A DNA stretch of 64,000 nt from Vicinamibacterales bacterium (GCA_029940535.1 JAPYUM010000005.1:22541-86540), one strand, 5' to 3'; positions 15,346 to 24,168 are shown, counted from the stretch's first letter. Made by a program: numbers and translations. Notes: generated from the sequence alone by a model not told the origin.

Positions 15346-16713
15346 ATGTCTGACCGCCACCTCCCGGGCCGGATGGCCGCCGCCATCACGTGCGCCGTCG
15401 TCGCGCTGGCCACGCTCGCGCTCGACGCCGAAGACTGGCCGCAGTGGCGCGGCATGGACCGGGACGCGGTCTGGCGGGACACCGGCCTCGTCGAGCGCTT
15501 CGCCGACGACGGCCTGATCGTGAAGTGGCGGGCGCCAGTGCGCGGCGGCTTCGCCGGGCCGGCCGTGGCGGACGGTCGCGTCTTCGTCCTCGACTATCAG
15601 GAAACACCTGGAAGCCGCACGCTGGACGGCCACGAGCGGCTCGTCGTGCTCGATGAGGCAACCGGCGCGCAGCTGTGGACGCGGGAATGGCCGGCGACCT
15701 ATCGCAACATCAATGTCAAGTTTGCGACCGGTCCCCGGGCCACGCCGACGGTGCACGGCGACCAGGTCTACATTCTGGGCGCCGCCGGCATGCTGTCGTG
15801 CTTCGAGACCGCGACGGGGGACCTGATCTGGCGAGTGGACACCGTCGCCGAGTACGGGGTGACGGTGCCGGTCTTCGGCGTGTCCCAGTCGCCGCTGGTC
15901 GAGGGCGACCACCTGATCGTCGTGCTCGGCGGTGAGCCAGACGCGATGGTGGTAGCGTTCGACACGGCGACCGGCACCGAGGCGTGGCGCGCGATCGAGA
16001 CGACGTCGGAGCCGGGCTATTCCTCCCCGATCGTGATTACCGCCGGCGGCGAGCGGCAGGTGATTGTCTGGCACGCGGCGGCGGTGACGTCGCTCGATCC
16101 GGCCACCGGGGCCATCTGGTGGCAGCACGACTTCTCCGTCCCCAGCGGATTGACGATCGGGTCACCCGTGAGAAGCGGGCGGTATCTGCTCGTCACGCAG
16201 GTGGAGAACGGTGGTCTGATGCTGGCGCTCAATCCCGACCGGCCGGCGGCGCGCCTGCTCTGGGACGGCGCCAACCCCAACCGGACCGACCGTCCGCCGC
16301 AGGGAGCGACGCTGTCGACGCCCGTGGTCTCGGGCGACACCATCTATGGTCTCAGCAGCTACGGTGAGTTCCGCGGCGTCGACGCGGCGACCGGCACGCG
16401 ACTCTGGTCGACCGACCGGCTGACGCCGAACGAGCGCTGGGCGAATTCGTACCTCGTGCAGAACGGCGACCGCTGGTTCGTCACCAACGAGACGGGTGAA
16501 CTGATCATCGCCCGCTTCACGCCGGCCGGATACGAAGAGGTCGACCGCACACTGTTGCTGGAGCCGACCACGCGCACCCGCGGTGGCGCCTCTGGCCGCT
16601 GGGACGACCGCACGGTGCTGTGGGCACACCCGGCGTTCGCGAACCAACACGTCGTCGTGCGAAACGACGCGGAGGTCGTGCGGCTGTCGCTCGCGGCCGA
16701 GGACTACGAGTAG
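15346..16713 (+). CDS. secreted PQQ-like (PQQ_2) beta-propeller protein
   Basis: A 455-residue exported protein with a signal peptide (residues 10-26, cleavage near LDAED) followed by WPQWRGMDRDAVWRDTGL, the usual start of PQQ-like repeat proteins. Repeats of the form TGAQLWTREW, TGDLIWRVDT, TGTEAWRAIE, TGAIWWQHDF and TGTRLWSTDR mark the blades. No PQQ catalytic signature is seen, so it may be a structural or sensory propeller (BamB-like fold) rather than an enzyme. It follows dgcA by 76 bp; a functional link is not shown. Confidence 0.8.
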   Translation: MSDRHLPGRMAAAITCAVVALATLALDAEDWPQWRGMDRDAVWRDTGLVERFADDGLIVKWRAPVRGGFAGPAVADGRVFVLDYQETPGSRTLDGHERLVVLDEATGAQLWTREWPATYRNINVKFATGPRATPTVHGDQVYILGAAGMLSCFETATGDLIWRVDTVAEYGVTVPVFGVSQSPLVEGDHLIVVLGGEPDAMVVAFDTATGTEAWRAIETTSEPGYSSPIVITAGGERQVIVWHAAAVTSLDPATGAIWWQHDFSVPSGLTIGSPVRSGRYLLVTQVENGGLMLALNPDRPAARLLWDGANPNRTDRPPQGATLSTPVVSGDTIYGLSSYGEFRGVDAATGTRLWSTDRLTPNERWANSYLVQNGDRWFVTNETGELIIARFTPAGYEEVDRTLLLEPTTRTRGGASGRWDDRTVLWAHPAFANQHVVVRNDAEVVRLSLAAEDYE

Positions 16714-16814
16714 CTGACGCCTCCGCCTGACATCATCGTCGTTTGTCCTGCAACCGCTATCCAGGCGGCTCCGTGCGCCACCTCCTATGCCTCAGCGATC
16801 TGTTTGGGACATCG

Positions 16815-16851
16815 ATACCATACTCATGACTGGTATTCACACTGGTATAAT
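16815..16851 (+). promoter_or_regulatory. vapBC promoter with ACTGGTAT repeats
   Basis: Two direct ACTGGTAT repeats at 16829-16836 and 16841-16848 are spaced 12 bp apart, about one helical turn. The complement of the core, ATACCA, lies at 16815-16820. The second repeat overlaps TATAAT (16846-16851), and the vapB ATG follows at 16858. The layout suggests antitoxin binding over the -10 box. Confidence 0.65.
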
Positions 16852-16857
16852 TCAGTC

Positions 16858-17061
16858 ATGCCCAACCGCAAAATCACCGTCGAAGTACCACAGACACTGC
16901 TTGCGCGAGCTCAGGAGGCGAGCGGTAAGGGTGTCACGGCAACGGTTCGGGACGGCCTCCGACTCATGGCGGCGGCCGAGGCGTATCGAGGTCTGCGCCG
17001 GCTGCGCGGGAAAGTGCAGCTCTCGGTCACACTCGACCGGCTGCGCGAGGACCGCACGTGA
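16858..17061 (+). CDS. vapB: VapB-type antitoxin
   Basis: A 67-residue antitoxin (MPNRKITVEVPQTLLARAQE, then GKGVTATVRDGLRLMAAAEA) with a ribbon-helix-helix N-terminus and a toxin-binding tail (YRGLRRLRGKVQLSV). The ATG at 16858 lies 6 bp after TATAAT, so the message is nearly leaderless, like the pair at 3658. The end overlaps vapC by 4 bp. Confidence 0.85.
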   Translation: MPNRKITVEVPQTLLARAQEASGKGVTATVRDGLRLMAAAEAYRGLRRLRGKVQLSVTLDRLREDRT

Positions 17062-17435
17062 TCGCACTCGATACGAGCTCGGTGGTTGCCTATCTCGACG
17101 GATCCACCGGCACAGACGTACTCGCGGTCGACCTCGCGCTTGAACAACACCAGGCGGTACTGCCGCCAGTGGTTTTATGTGAGTTGCTGAGTGCCCCACG
17201 TCTCCCGAATGATGCTCGCGCCCTGTTCGAGCAATTGCCGCTGCTCGATGTCTTGGACGGCTATTGGGAGCGAGCCGGCCTCCTGCGGGCTCGACTCCTC
17301 GGCAAACGATACAAGGCGCGAATCGCTGACGCGCTGATCGCGCAGAGCTGCTTGGACCACGACGTGCCATTGGTCAGCCGCGACCGAGACTTCCGTCACT
17401 TCAGCAAGCTGGCTGCTCTTCAGATCCTCGAGTAG
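17058..17435 (+). CDS. vapC: VapC-type PIN-domain ribonuclease toxin
   Basis: A 125-residue PIN-domain protein starting at GTG 17058, inside the end of vapB (GTGA). The acidic set is Asp5 (IALDTSSVVAYLDG), Glu42 (VLCELLSAP), Asp91 (RIADALIAQ) and Asp109/111 (VSRDRDFRHF). It is full length and apparently intact. DRDFRHFSKL is the common PIN C-terminal block. This is the third intact vapBC pair in the first 17.5 kb. Confidence 0.9.
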   Translation: MIALDTSSVVAYLDGSTGTDVLAVDLALEQHQAVLPPVVLCELLSAPRLPNDARALFEQLPLLDVLDGYWERAGLLRARLLGKRYKARIADALIAQSCLDHDVPLVSRDRDFRHFSKLAALQILE

Positions 17436-17548
17436 CCGGCTGGGGTGTCTTGAACCGTGCCCGGTGGGAAACGGACATCTCTGATCTACGAGCGGCCGAC
17501 ATACACCGGCGACCCGGCCACCCACCTCGACGGAGGCACAGATCTCAT

Positions 17549-17600
17549 TGTGGCGCACGGCTTTAGCCGTGCGATCGCAGGCCTGACGGCCTGCGCCACA
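17549..17600. repeat. REP-like palindromic element, copy 2
   Basis: A 52-bp element with outer arms TGTGGCGCA and TGCGCCACA and two inner hairpins, GCACGGCTTTAGCCGTGC and GCAGGCCTGACGGCCTGC, joined by GATC. The outer arms and CTTTAGCC loop match the element at 9172. It lies just downstream of the aldolase stop at 17615, so it could also act as a terminator for that gene. The remaining sequence between 17436 and 17614 holds no gene. Confidence 0.78.
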
Positions 17601-17614
17601 GGGCCTCACTCGGC

Positions 17615-18556
17615 CTAGCGACCGGCTGCCTCCCGTCCCAGCCGAAGCGCATTGCTCGCCCCGACGTTGAGACCTCCGTCCGCACCGACCGTGACAAAGC
17701 GAAAACCTTCATTGATCCGCTGCTGCACGGAACGCGCACCGGTGGTGATCGCGCACGGGACATCGTTGGCGAGACAGGCCCGCAACACCGTCTGGATCGC
17801 CGCTTCGACTTCCGGAGCCGCCGGGCTCGCGAACCCCATCGACGTGCTCAGGTCTGACGGGCCAATGAAGATGGCACCCAACCCAGGCACCGTCACGATG
17901 TCATCGATGTTCTCCACGCCTTCGGCCGATTCGATGAACATCATGGACAGCAGTTCGCCCTGCGGGTCGAGTGGCCAGACGTCCGCCTTCGCGTGATAGT
18001 CACGAATGCCCCAGTACCACTGCGCGTTGGATGGATTGCGACCACGCAGGCCCTGCGGCTCATAGTCCGGTGCGCCGGTGAGTTGCGGGTAGCGCGTGGC
18101 TCTCACCGCCAGCTCGGCGTCTTCCCGCGTGTGAATCGCCGGAAAGAAGATGCCGAAGACCCCGACGTCCAAGACCTGCTTGGCTTGTGCGATCAACTCC
18201 TCCGCCCCGCCGGCGGCGGGAATACGCACGAATGGCACCACGTCCGGTTGCAGGGTGCCGCTCTCGTTGATCGCTCGCTTGTTGGTCATGCCGAGCAAGA
18301 ACAACCGCAACCGCTCGACGTCGAACGGCGCGTGCTCCATGTCGATGAACACAAAATCGAGACCGGAGGTCGCCATCGCGCGGGCGTTGTTCAAGGAGTA
18401 GTCGAACGACAAGACGCCGAATGCGGACTCGTCGTTCTCAAACAGCTCGATCATCTTGTTGAGTCGGGTGCCCTCCTGGGCCAGAACGGCTTGGGGCGTG
18501 CCACACAGCGCAGCGACGGCTACACAGGTTAGCGTCTTGACTAGTGCTTGTTTCAT
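17615..18556 (-). CDS. exported HpcH/HpaI-type aldolase
   Basis: A 313-residue protein of the HpcH/HpaI aldolase (citrate lyase beta-like) family. The ATG at 18556 is chosen because GGAGAGAG lies just upstream. A signal peptide covers residues 1-26 (CVAVAALCGTPQAVLAQ). The family blocks are DFVFIDMEHAPFD, PAAGGAEELIAQAKQVLDVG, FIESAEGVENIDDI (metal-binding acids) and GAIFIGPSDLSTSMG. Normal members are cytoplasmic and cleave or form 2-keto-3-deoxy acids. An exported version is unusual and suggests a periplasmic carbon-carbon lyase or a repurposed fold. It is divergently placed from the DUF1111 cytochrome gene. Confidence 0.82.
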   Translation of the reverse strand: MKQALVKTLTCVAVAALCGTPQAVLAQEGTRLNKMIELFENDESAFGVLSFDYSLNNARAMATSGLDFVFIDMEHAPFDVERLRLFLLGMTNKRAINESGTLQPDVVPFVRIPAAGGAEELIAQAKQVLDVGVFGIFFPAIHTREDAELAVRATRYPQLTGAPDYEPQGLRGRNPSNAQWYWGIRDYHAKADVWPLDPQGELLSMMFIESAEGVENIDDIVTVPGLGAIFIGPSDLSTSMGFASPAAPEVEAAIQTVLRACLANDVPCAITTGARSVQQRINEGFRFVTVGADGGLNVGASNALRLGREAAGR

Positions 18557-18783
18557 TGGCTGCTCTCTCCGTTTGTAAGACCGTCGCACACCTTGCCGAA
18601 CACGTCGGGCCGAGAATGCCTCTCCTGAGAGTACAGGTCAAGGGTGGACATGAGAGGTTTTCAGCCCCTCCTCCGCATGGTTGGGTGAGGGTGACTGACG
18701 CCACTCCGGGCAGTGGAGTCAGACACACGTCTGAACCCAACACCGAGGACACGGTCCACAAGTCCGCGGAAGGAGACGAACAC

Positions 18784-19692
18784 GTGAAATTCGCACGACG
18801 CCACTGGTCCGTGTCGCTGACCGCCATCGCGATTCTCGTCGCACCACTCAGTCCCGGGCTTCGTGCTCAGCCGCCCCGACACCGGTCGAACGCAGTCGAC
18901 GTCGAGAGCAATGGGCTGCTCTCCACGTCGCAATTTCGAAAGGCCCGGAAGCGGTTCGAGCATCAGGTCACAGAGCGCGAGGGGCTCGGCCCTGTCTTCA
19001 CGGCGCGGTCATGCGCGACGTGTCATGGCCAACCGACCACGGGAGGCGGCAGCCAGGTGACGCATGTCAGTGTCGGCCACGTCCACCCCGTACCGGGCTT
19101 CGAAGGCGCGACGATGGAACTCGGCATCGGGCTGCCGTTTCCCGGCGGCGTGTTTGGTGGTTTCCTGTGGCCGCGGGCGATCTGCAGTGATGCGCAAATG
19201 CGGGTGCCCGAACCTGGCACGCAGGAGCCGATTCGAGCCACCAACGCCCCCTCGCGAGATGAGACACTGGCGCCCACGCCGGACGCGCTCGACGGTGAGC
19301 AGCTGTTTGCGACCGCGGGCTGTTCTACCTGTCGCGTGCCCACGTTCCAGACCGCGGCACCGGGCACCCTGATCAACGGCGGTCTGTTCGAAGTGCCGGC
19401 CGCATTGGGCAACAAGACGATTCACCCCTACAGCGACTTTCTCCTCCACGATATCGGCACCGGCGGCGGGGCGGTCTCCGTCGGGTCGTCGCCATCCACC
19501 GCCAACAAGTTTCGAACCTCGCCGCTCTGGGGACTGCGGTTCCGCAATCGGCTCATGCACGACGGCGGCTCCCATACGCTCGCCGAAGCGATTGATCGCC
19601 ACGACGGCGAGGCAGGCGGAACCAAGGCCATGTTCAATGGGTTCACCGCCACCCAGCAGTCACAGTTGTTCGCGTTTCTGAAGTCGTTATAG
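18784..19692 (+). CDS. DUF1111-type cytochrome c, shortened and missing one heme histidine
   Basis: A 302-residue secreted protein of the DUF1111 (di-heme oxidoreductase) family, starting at GTG 18784 behind AAGGAG. The signal peptide ends near LRAQP. The first heme motif is intact (CATCH, residues 77-81). The second reads CSTCR (180-184): the axial histidine is replaced by Arg, a one-base change from CAC. Family members are usually 400-500 residues; the segment between FGGFLWPRA and TPDALDGEQLF is much shorter than normal. Later blocks (YSDFLLHDIGTG, RTSPLWGLR, MHDGGSHTLAEAI) are well conserved. It may be a decaying gene or a mono-heme variant. Confidence 0.75.
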   Translation: MKFARRHWSVSLTAIAILVAPLSPGLRAQPPRHRSNAVDVESNGLLSTSQFRKARKRFEHQVTEREGLGPVFTARSCATCHGQPTTGGGSQVTHVSVGHVHPVPGFEGATMELGIGLPFPGGVFGGFLWPRAICSDAQMRVPEPGTQEPIRATNAPSRDETLAPTPDALDGEQLFATAGCSTCRVPTFQTAAPGTLINGGLFEVPAALGNKTIHPYSDFLLHDIGTGGGAVSVGSSPSTANKFRTSPLWGLRFRNRLMHDGGSHTLAEAIDRHDGEAGGTKAMFNGFTATQQSQLFAFLKSL

Positions 19693-19715
19693 CCCCTCTG
19701 TCGTAGACTCTGTGC

Positions 19716-20546
19716 ATGGCTCGTGGCTGGCGTACGGTGACCACAAAGAGCATGCACAGAGGCGTGGGACGGGGGCAGCATCTGAGGGCGCGGCTGGGCC
19801 GGACGGTCGCGGCCGCGCTACTCGGACTCTTGTGGGCCGCCGGCCACGCCCCGTCGGTCGATATCGCCGCGACCGCCGGGGCACCGGAGCGCCGCGCCCG
19901 GCAACCCCGCGCGGAACGGAGGCCCGAGCGTTTGGACATGGTCGAGCAGCAGCTGATGGCTCGCGACATCACCGACCCCCGGGTGATTGACGCGATACGC
20001 CGGGTACCCCGCGATCGCTTCGTGCCGGCCACCCAGCGAGCCGCGGCCTACGAGGACCGGCCGCTCCCGATCGGCTATCGACAGACCATTTCGCAGCCCT
20101 ACATCGTGGCCTTCATGACCCAGGCGCTCCAGCTGACCGAGGACACACGGGTGCTGGAGATCGGCACCGGCTCGGGCTATCAGACGGCCGTCCTCGCCGA
20201 GCTGGCGTCACAGGTCTACTCCATCGAGATCGTGCCCGAGTTGGCGGCGCGCGCCCGCGAGACACTGGCCGACCTGGGCCACGCGAATGTCGAGACCAGG
20301 GTGGGTGACGGATACCAGGGCTGGCCTGACGCGGCCCCGTTCGACGCCATCATCGTCACCGCGGCCCCGGACCACGTGCCCGCGCCGCTCCTCGCCCAAC
20401 TGGCGCCAGGAGGCCGCATGGTGATTCCGGTGGGACAGGACCGACAGTCGCTGACCCTGATCACCCGCGACGATGACGGGCTCACCCGGCGGAACCTGCT
20501 GCCGGTGCTGTTCGTCCCCATGACCGGAGAGGCCGAGCGCCGCTAA
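19716..20546 (+). CDS. pcm: protein-L-isoaspartate O-methyltransferase, probably exported
   Basis: A 276-residue PIMT. The catalytic body starts at about residue 68 ([42 protein letters not shown]) and includes the SAM motif [18 protein letters not shown]. The enzyme methylates isoaspartyl residues in aged proteins as a first step of repair. The N-terminal 65 residues contain a hydrophobic stretch ([15 protein letters not shown]) like a signal peptide or anchor, so it may act in the periplasm. An ATG at 19752 is an alternative start that keeps the hydrophobic stretch. Confidence 0.88.
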   Translation: MARGWRTVTTKSMHRGVGRGQHLRARLGRTVAAALLGLLWAAGHAPSVDIAATAGAPERRARQPRAERRPERLDMVEQQLMARDITDPRVIDAIRRVPRDRFVPATQRAAAYEDRPLPIGYRQTISQPYIVAFMTQALQLTEDTRVLEIGTGSGYQTAVLAELASQVYSIEIVPELAARARETLADLGHANVETRVGDGYQGWPDAAPFDAIIVTAAPDHVPAPLLAQLAPGGRMVIPVGQDRQSLTLITRDDDGLTRRNLLPVLFVPMTGEAERR

Positions 20547-20668
20547 TACCGGAACGCGTTTGCAGGAGCGCCGCGTCCCGCGCTAGGGTGGTCGAGCGTC
20601 ACGGCTGTGGACCGCCGGCTGACTCGGTCAGGCGTGTGTCGTGGCGGGCGGTGCGGAGAGAAACAGAC

Positions 20669-22753
20669 ATGTCGACAAAAGGCGACCATCCCGACCACGA
20701 GCCGAAGCTCGAGACAGAGAAGGGTCTGAACCGGCGAGATTTCGTCAAGACCGGAGTGGCCGCCGGGCTGGGTTCTGGCGCGCTGTTGGGGTCGGACGCG
20801 GTGCAGGCGCGGGGCTCCGAGGCCGGCGCCCAGCCGACGGCCTGGGACTACGACGTCGATATCGTGATCGCCGGCGGTGGGTGTGCGGGCCTGACCGCCG
20901 CGATTCGTGCCAAGGATCTGGGGGCCAGCGTGCTGGTGGTCGATCAGAACTTCGACCTCGGCGGCCGGATGCTGCACAGCGCGGGCCGGATGTCGCTCGG
21001 CGGGGGCGACCCGGTACAGCTGCGAGACATGAAGGGCGAGCGAGACCGGGAGGGCCTCGTCACCGTAGACCCCGCCGAGGACCCCGAGGAGCTCGACGAC
21101 AGCATCGACCTACTCTTCACGGACATCACCGACTGGTCGGTCGTCGACCCCAAGGGCCAAAGCCCGTACCGCTACAACGAACGGGAGCTCGCGCGGGCGT
21201 GGGCCGAGAACTGTCCGGCGACCCGGCAGTTTCTGATCGACAACTACGTCCGGTTCTCGAGGGTCCGCGGCACGCATGGCGGAGGCGGCTTGTCGCGCGC
21301 GCGGTTGGCGACCTGCTTCCTCATGCTGGGCGACAAGACCGACATCAAGGCGGGAACCATCACGGCCGAGGACGCGGGCATCGCCGATCGTGAGCGCTCG
21401 AGTGCGTTTGCCCCCGTCCAGATGAACAACGCGAGCCGCTCAGTGGGACCCAACGCCGTGGCGAATGGTGCGGCCCTCTCCCGGTCGCTGGAGTTCTCGG
21501 CAAGGGAAAAGGGCGTCGAGTTCATGCTGCATCGGCGTTTCGACGAGATCGTGCGTGAGGAACCCTTCTCGGGCCGGGTCCTCGGTATCACGGCGCACTA
21601 TTCGCCGCGGCAGCACCCCGAGACCGGCGAGCTCCTGCAGAGCCTGTGGCAGAACGGCAATGTCGACGAGCGGCGGGACACCGTGACCATCAGGGCCCGC
21701 CAGGCCGTCATCCTCGCCAGCGGCGGTCATGCGGGCAACCCCGAAGTGCGCAGCATGTTCTACCCCGCCTTGCGCGAGCCGGCCTTCCCGACCAGTGGTC
21801 AGACCCTGCTCGGCCCTGGGGGTCAGGACGGTTCTGCGCTCATCGCCGGCCTGCGGGTCGGCGCCAACCTGGCGGGGATGCAGCAGAACCTCTCGTACTT
21901 CACCACGTTCCACATTTCGACGCGCCTCGGGACCCGCGATGCCTATACCGGCATGATGCCGGGTCATCCGACGTTCGATTTCCGCGGTTCCTCCGGATTC
22001 AATGTCGGCAACGCGGGCTTCGAAGAGCTCATCGCCGTGAACCAGGTCGGGAAACGGTTCTTCAACGAGGTCCGTCTGCCGCGACGGCCCGGTCCCAGCG
22101 CGTACCCGGGCGACGGTGGCGCGCCGGGGCGGGGCCTCGCCCACACGCCGCTCGACTGGCGCAATTGCCGCAAGGAGTGGGTCCGCGAGATGTACAACTA
22201 CGACCACGGCCTCGATGCCGCGCTGGCGATGAACGAGGGGTCGGAGGCGCCGGACTACTACTCGGGACCGCTCTGGGCGATCTTCGATCAGGCTGCGGTC
22301 GAGCGGAATGGGTGGGAGCTGCGCTACCCCTTCGTCTCAGACAACGGCTACTTCTTCCGAGCCGACACCATCGAAGATCTGGCCGAACAGATGTACGCGG
22401 GCCATGAGTTCCAGCGGATGCCGCTGCGCTACCTGGCCGAGACCGTGGCCACCTGGAACGGCTACGTCGAGACGGGTGCCGATCCTGAGTTCGAGCGCGA
22501 GGCGGAGGCTCCGATGAGTCCCGTCATGACGCCGCCGTTCTATGCGCTCTCGATCATGGTGATCTGGCACGACTCCTACGGCGGCCTCCGGGTCAACGGC
22601 CGACAGCAGGTCGTGGACATGCAGGGCCAGGTCATTCCCGGTCTCTACGCGGGAGGCGAGGCGGTGGGAGGGTTCAACAAGCACGGTCTGGGCAAAGGTC
22701 ATGTCCACGGCTACATCGCCGGCACCCATGCCGTCGAAGAGCCGTCCAGCTAG
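20669..22753 (+). CDS. Tat-exported FAD-dependent oxidoreductase, fumarate reductase flavoprotein-like
   Basis: A 694-residue FAD_binding_2-family protein starting at ATG 20669. The twin-arginine motif NRRDFVKTG (residues 21-29) and following hydrophobic run indicate Tat export with cofactor in place. DVDIVIAGGGCAGLTAAIRA is the FAD-binding fold, and the end YAGGEAVGGFNKHGLGKGHV is the second flavin-binding block typical of fumarate reductase/ketosteroid dehydrogenase flavoproteins. No heme motif is present, so electrons probably pass to the diheme cytochrome encoded two genes later. The next gene starts 8 bp after the stop. The substrate is unknown. Confidence 0.85.
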   Translation: MSTKGDHPDHEPKLETEKGLNRRDFVKTGVAAGLGSGALLGSDAVQARGSEAGAQPTAWDYDVDIVIAGGGCAGLTAAIRAKDLGASVLVVDQNFDLGGRMLHSAGRMSLGGGDPVQLRDMKGERDREGLVTVDPAEDPEELDDSIDLLFTDITDWSVVDPKGQSPYRYNERELARAWAENCPATRQFLIDNYVRFSRVRGTHGGGGLSRARLATCFLMLGDKTDIKAGTITAEDAGIADRERSSAFAPVQMNNASRSVGPNAVANGAALSRSLEFSAREKGVEFMLHRRFDEIVREEPFSGRVLGITAHYSPRQHPETGELLQSLWQNGNVDERRDTVTIRARQAVILASGGHAGNPEVRSMFYPALREPAFPTSGQTLLGPGGQDGSALIAGLRVGANLAGMQQNLSYFTTFHISTRLGTRDAYTGMMPGHPTFDFRGSSGFNVGNAGFEELIAVNQVGKRFFNEVRLPRRPGPSAYPGDGGAPGRGLAHTPLDWRNCRKEWVREMYNYDHGLDAALAMNEGSEAPDYYSGPLWAIFDQAAVERNGWELRYPFVSDNGYFFRADTIEDLAEQMYAGHEFQRMPLRYLAETVATWNGYVETGADPEFEREAEAPMSPVMTPPFYALSIMVIWHDSYGGLRVNGRQQVVDMQGQVIPGLYAGGEAVGGFNKHGLGKGHVHGYIAGTHAVEEPSS

Positions 22754-22761
22754 CCGCGCAT

Positions 22762-23394
22762 ATGGCTGAAGACGCCGAGACGGGCAAGGTCCAACCGCAC
22801 GACACGCGGGTCGTGGTGTGGGACGTGCCGGCTACCATCGAATGCGGCGAGACATTCAGGCTGAGAGTGGGGGTCAAATGCTCGTCGGCGTGCCGACCCG
22901 ACGGGTGGACGGTCGAGGTGCGTGACCACGACGGGACACAACGAGCGTCGGCCACGACGGGCCGCGAGCCATGGCCTGACACCGCCGGACTCCACTATGT
23001 GCAGGTGGAGCTGAGCGCCCCGGATACGGAGGGGCTCTATACCTGGGAAGCCACGGCGCCTGCGAACGCCCTGGACATTCCGCATGCCGAGGGTGTCGCC
23101 CGTTTTGGCGTGCGAGCCGTCCCCACCCCCGAGTGCCTCCTGACGGTCGTCGCTGTAGACGCGGACCGTCAGACGCCGGTCGAAGGGGCCAAGGTCGTCG
23201 TTCACCCTTACAAGACCCTCACCGACGAGCAGGGGGTGGCGCAGGTGAGAGTGCCCGGGGGCGCGTACACCCTCTTTGTCTCCGGAAAGCAGTATTTTCC
23301 GTTCCGCCGCGACTGTGACCTGAAGGCCGACGTCACCATACGGGCCGATCTCGAGGTTGACCGGGAGCTCTCCGATGCGGACATCTGGATCTGA
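22762..23394 (+). CDS. beta-sandwich accessory protein with carboxypeptidase-regulatory-like domain
   Basis: A 210-residue protein without a signal peptide. Residues 15-118 look like an Ig-like sandwich (TRVVVWDVPATIECGETFRL, EGLYTWEATAP). Residues 125-200 resemble a carboxypeptidase-regulatory/CnaB-type domain (LLTVVAVDADRQTPVEGAKV, TDEQGVAQVRVPGGAYTLFV). It is placed 8 bp after the Tat flavoprotein gene and 36 bp before the cytochrome c gene. Lacking its own signal, it may be co-exported with the folded flavoprotein through Tat, or remain inside as an assembly factor; both are inference. Confidence 0.65.
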   Translation: MAEDAETGKVQPHDTRVVVWDVPATIECGETFRLRVGVKCSSACRPDGWTVEVRDHDGTQRASATTGREPWPDTAGLHYVQVELSAPDTEGLYTWEATAPANALDIPHAEGVARFGVRAVPTPECLLTVVAVDADRQTPVEGAKVVVHPYKTLTDEQGVAQVRVPGGAYTLFVSGKQYFPFRRDCDLKADVTIRADLEVDRELSDADIWI

Positions 23395-23430
23395 CGCCAG
23401 ACCGGCCAACACCTGGGACCGCAACCACTG

Positions 23431-24168
23431 ATGTTGAAGCTTCTGACCGGTGCGTTCGGTCTCGCGTGCGTCATCGCACCGGCGGCCATCGCGCAGCCGG
23501 GATCCGAGCCAGGGCCGCAACTCTACCAACAGCACTGCGCGCTCTGTCACCAGGACTCAGGCGCCGGCAACCCGCCGACGTTCCCCGCGTTGAACGGCAA
23601 TGACCAGCTCGGGAACGCGGCGCGGATCGTCCGGAGTATCACCACCGGCACGAGCCGCATGCCTCCGTTTCCCGCCCTGACCGCGGAAGACATTGCATCG
23701 CTGGCGCAGTACATCCGCAATGCTTGGGCAAACGACTTCGGTGGGGTGACCACAGAAGAGGTGACGGCGGGGCTCGAGGGCTTGGAGGACACCGACTCGA
23801 TGGCTTCCGTGTGGGACGGCGTCTTCACGGAGGCCCAAGCCACCCGCGGCGAGGCGGTGTACGCAGGCGCCTGCGCGTTCTGTCACGGCCACCGGCTGAA
23901 TGGCGCGCCAGACGATCCGGATATGCGGTCTACCCCGCCGTTGGCGCGGGCACGGTTCCTCCGCATCTGGGAGGGACGGTCACTCGCCACCCTGTTCGCC
24001 TACACCCGAGCTACCATGCCGGAGGACAACCCGAACTCACTGACGGATCAGGAGAACGTCGATGTGATGGCCTACATGCTGTCGGTCGGCGGGATGCCGG
24101 AGGGAGATGTCGAGCTGGAGGCTGACCCGAGCGCCCTCGCCCGGGTCGTGATAGGTCCGCGCCCCTAG
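23431..24168 (+). CDS. secreted diheme cytochrome c
   Basis: A 245-residue protein with a signal peptide (cleavage near AIAQP) and two cytochrome c domains. The first has CALCH at 36-40 with RMPPF as probable Met ligand; the second has CAFCH at 148-152 with ATMPEDNP. The two-domain form resembles cytochromes that accept electrons from PQQ or flavin dehydrogenases. Third in the presumed operon, it is the natural electron acceptor of the Tat flavoprotein. A large hairpin begins at its stop codon. Confidence 0.87.
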   Translation: MLKLLTGAFGLACVIAPAAIAQPGSEPGPQLYQQHCALCHQDSGAGNPPTFPALNGNDQLGNAARIVRSITTGTSRMPPFPALTAEDIASLAQYIRNAWANDFGGVTTEEVTAGLEGLEDTDSMASVWDGVFTEAQATRGEAVYAGACAFCHGHRLNGAPDDPDMRSTPPLARARFLRIWEGRSLATLFAYTRATMPEDNPNSLTDQENVDVMAYMLSVGGMPEGDVELEADPSALARVVIGPRP

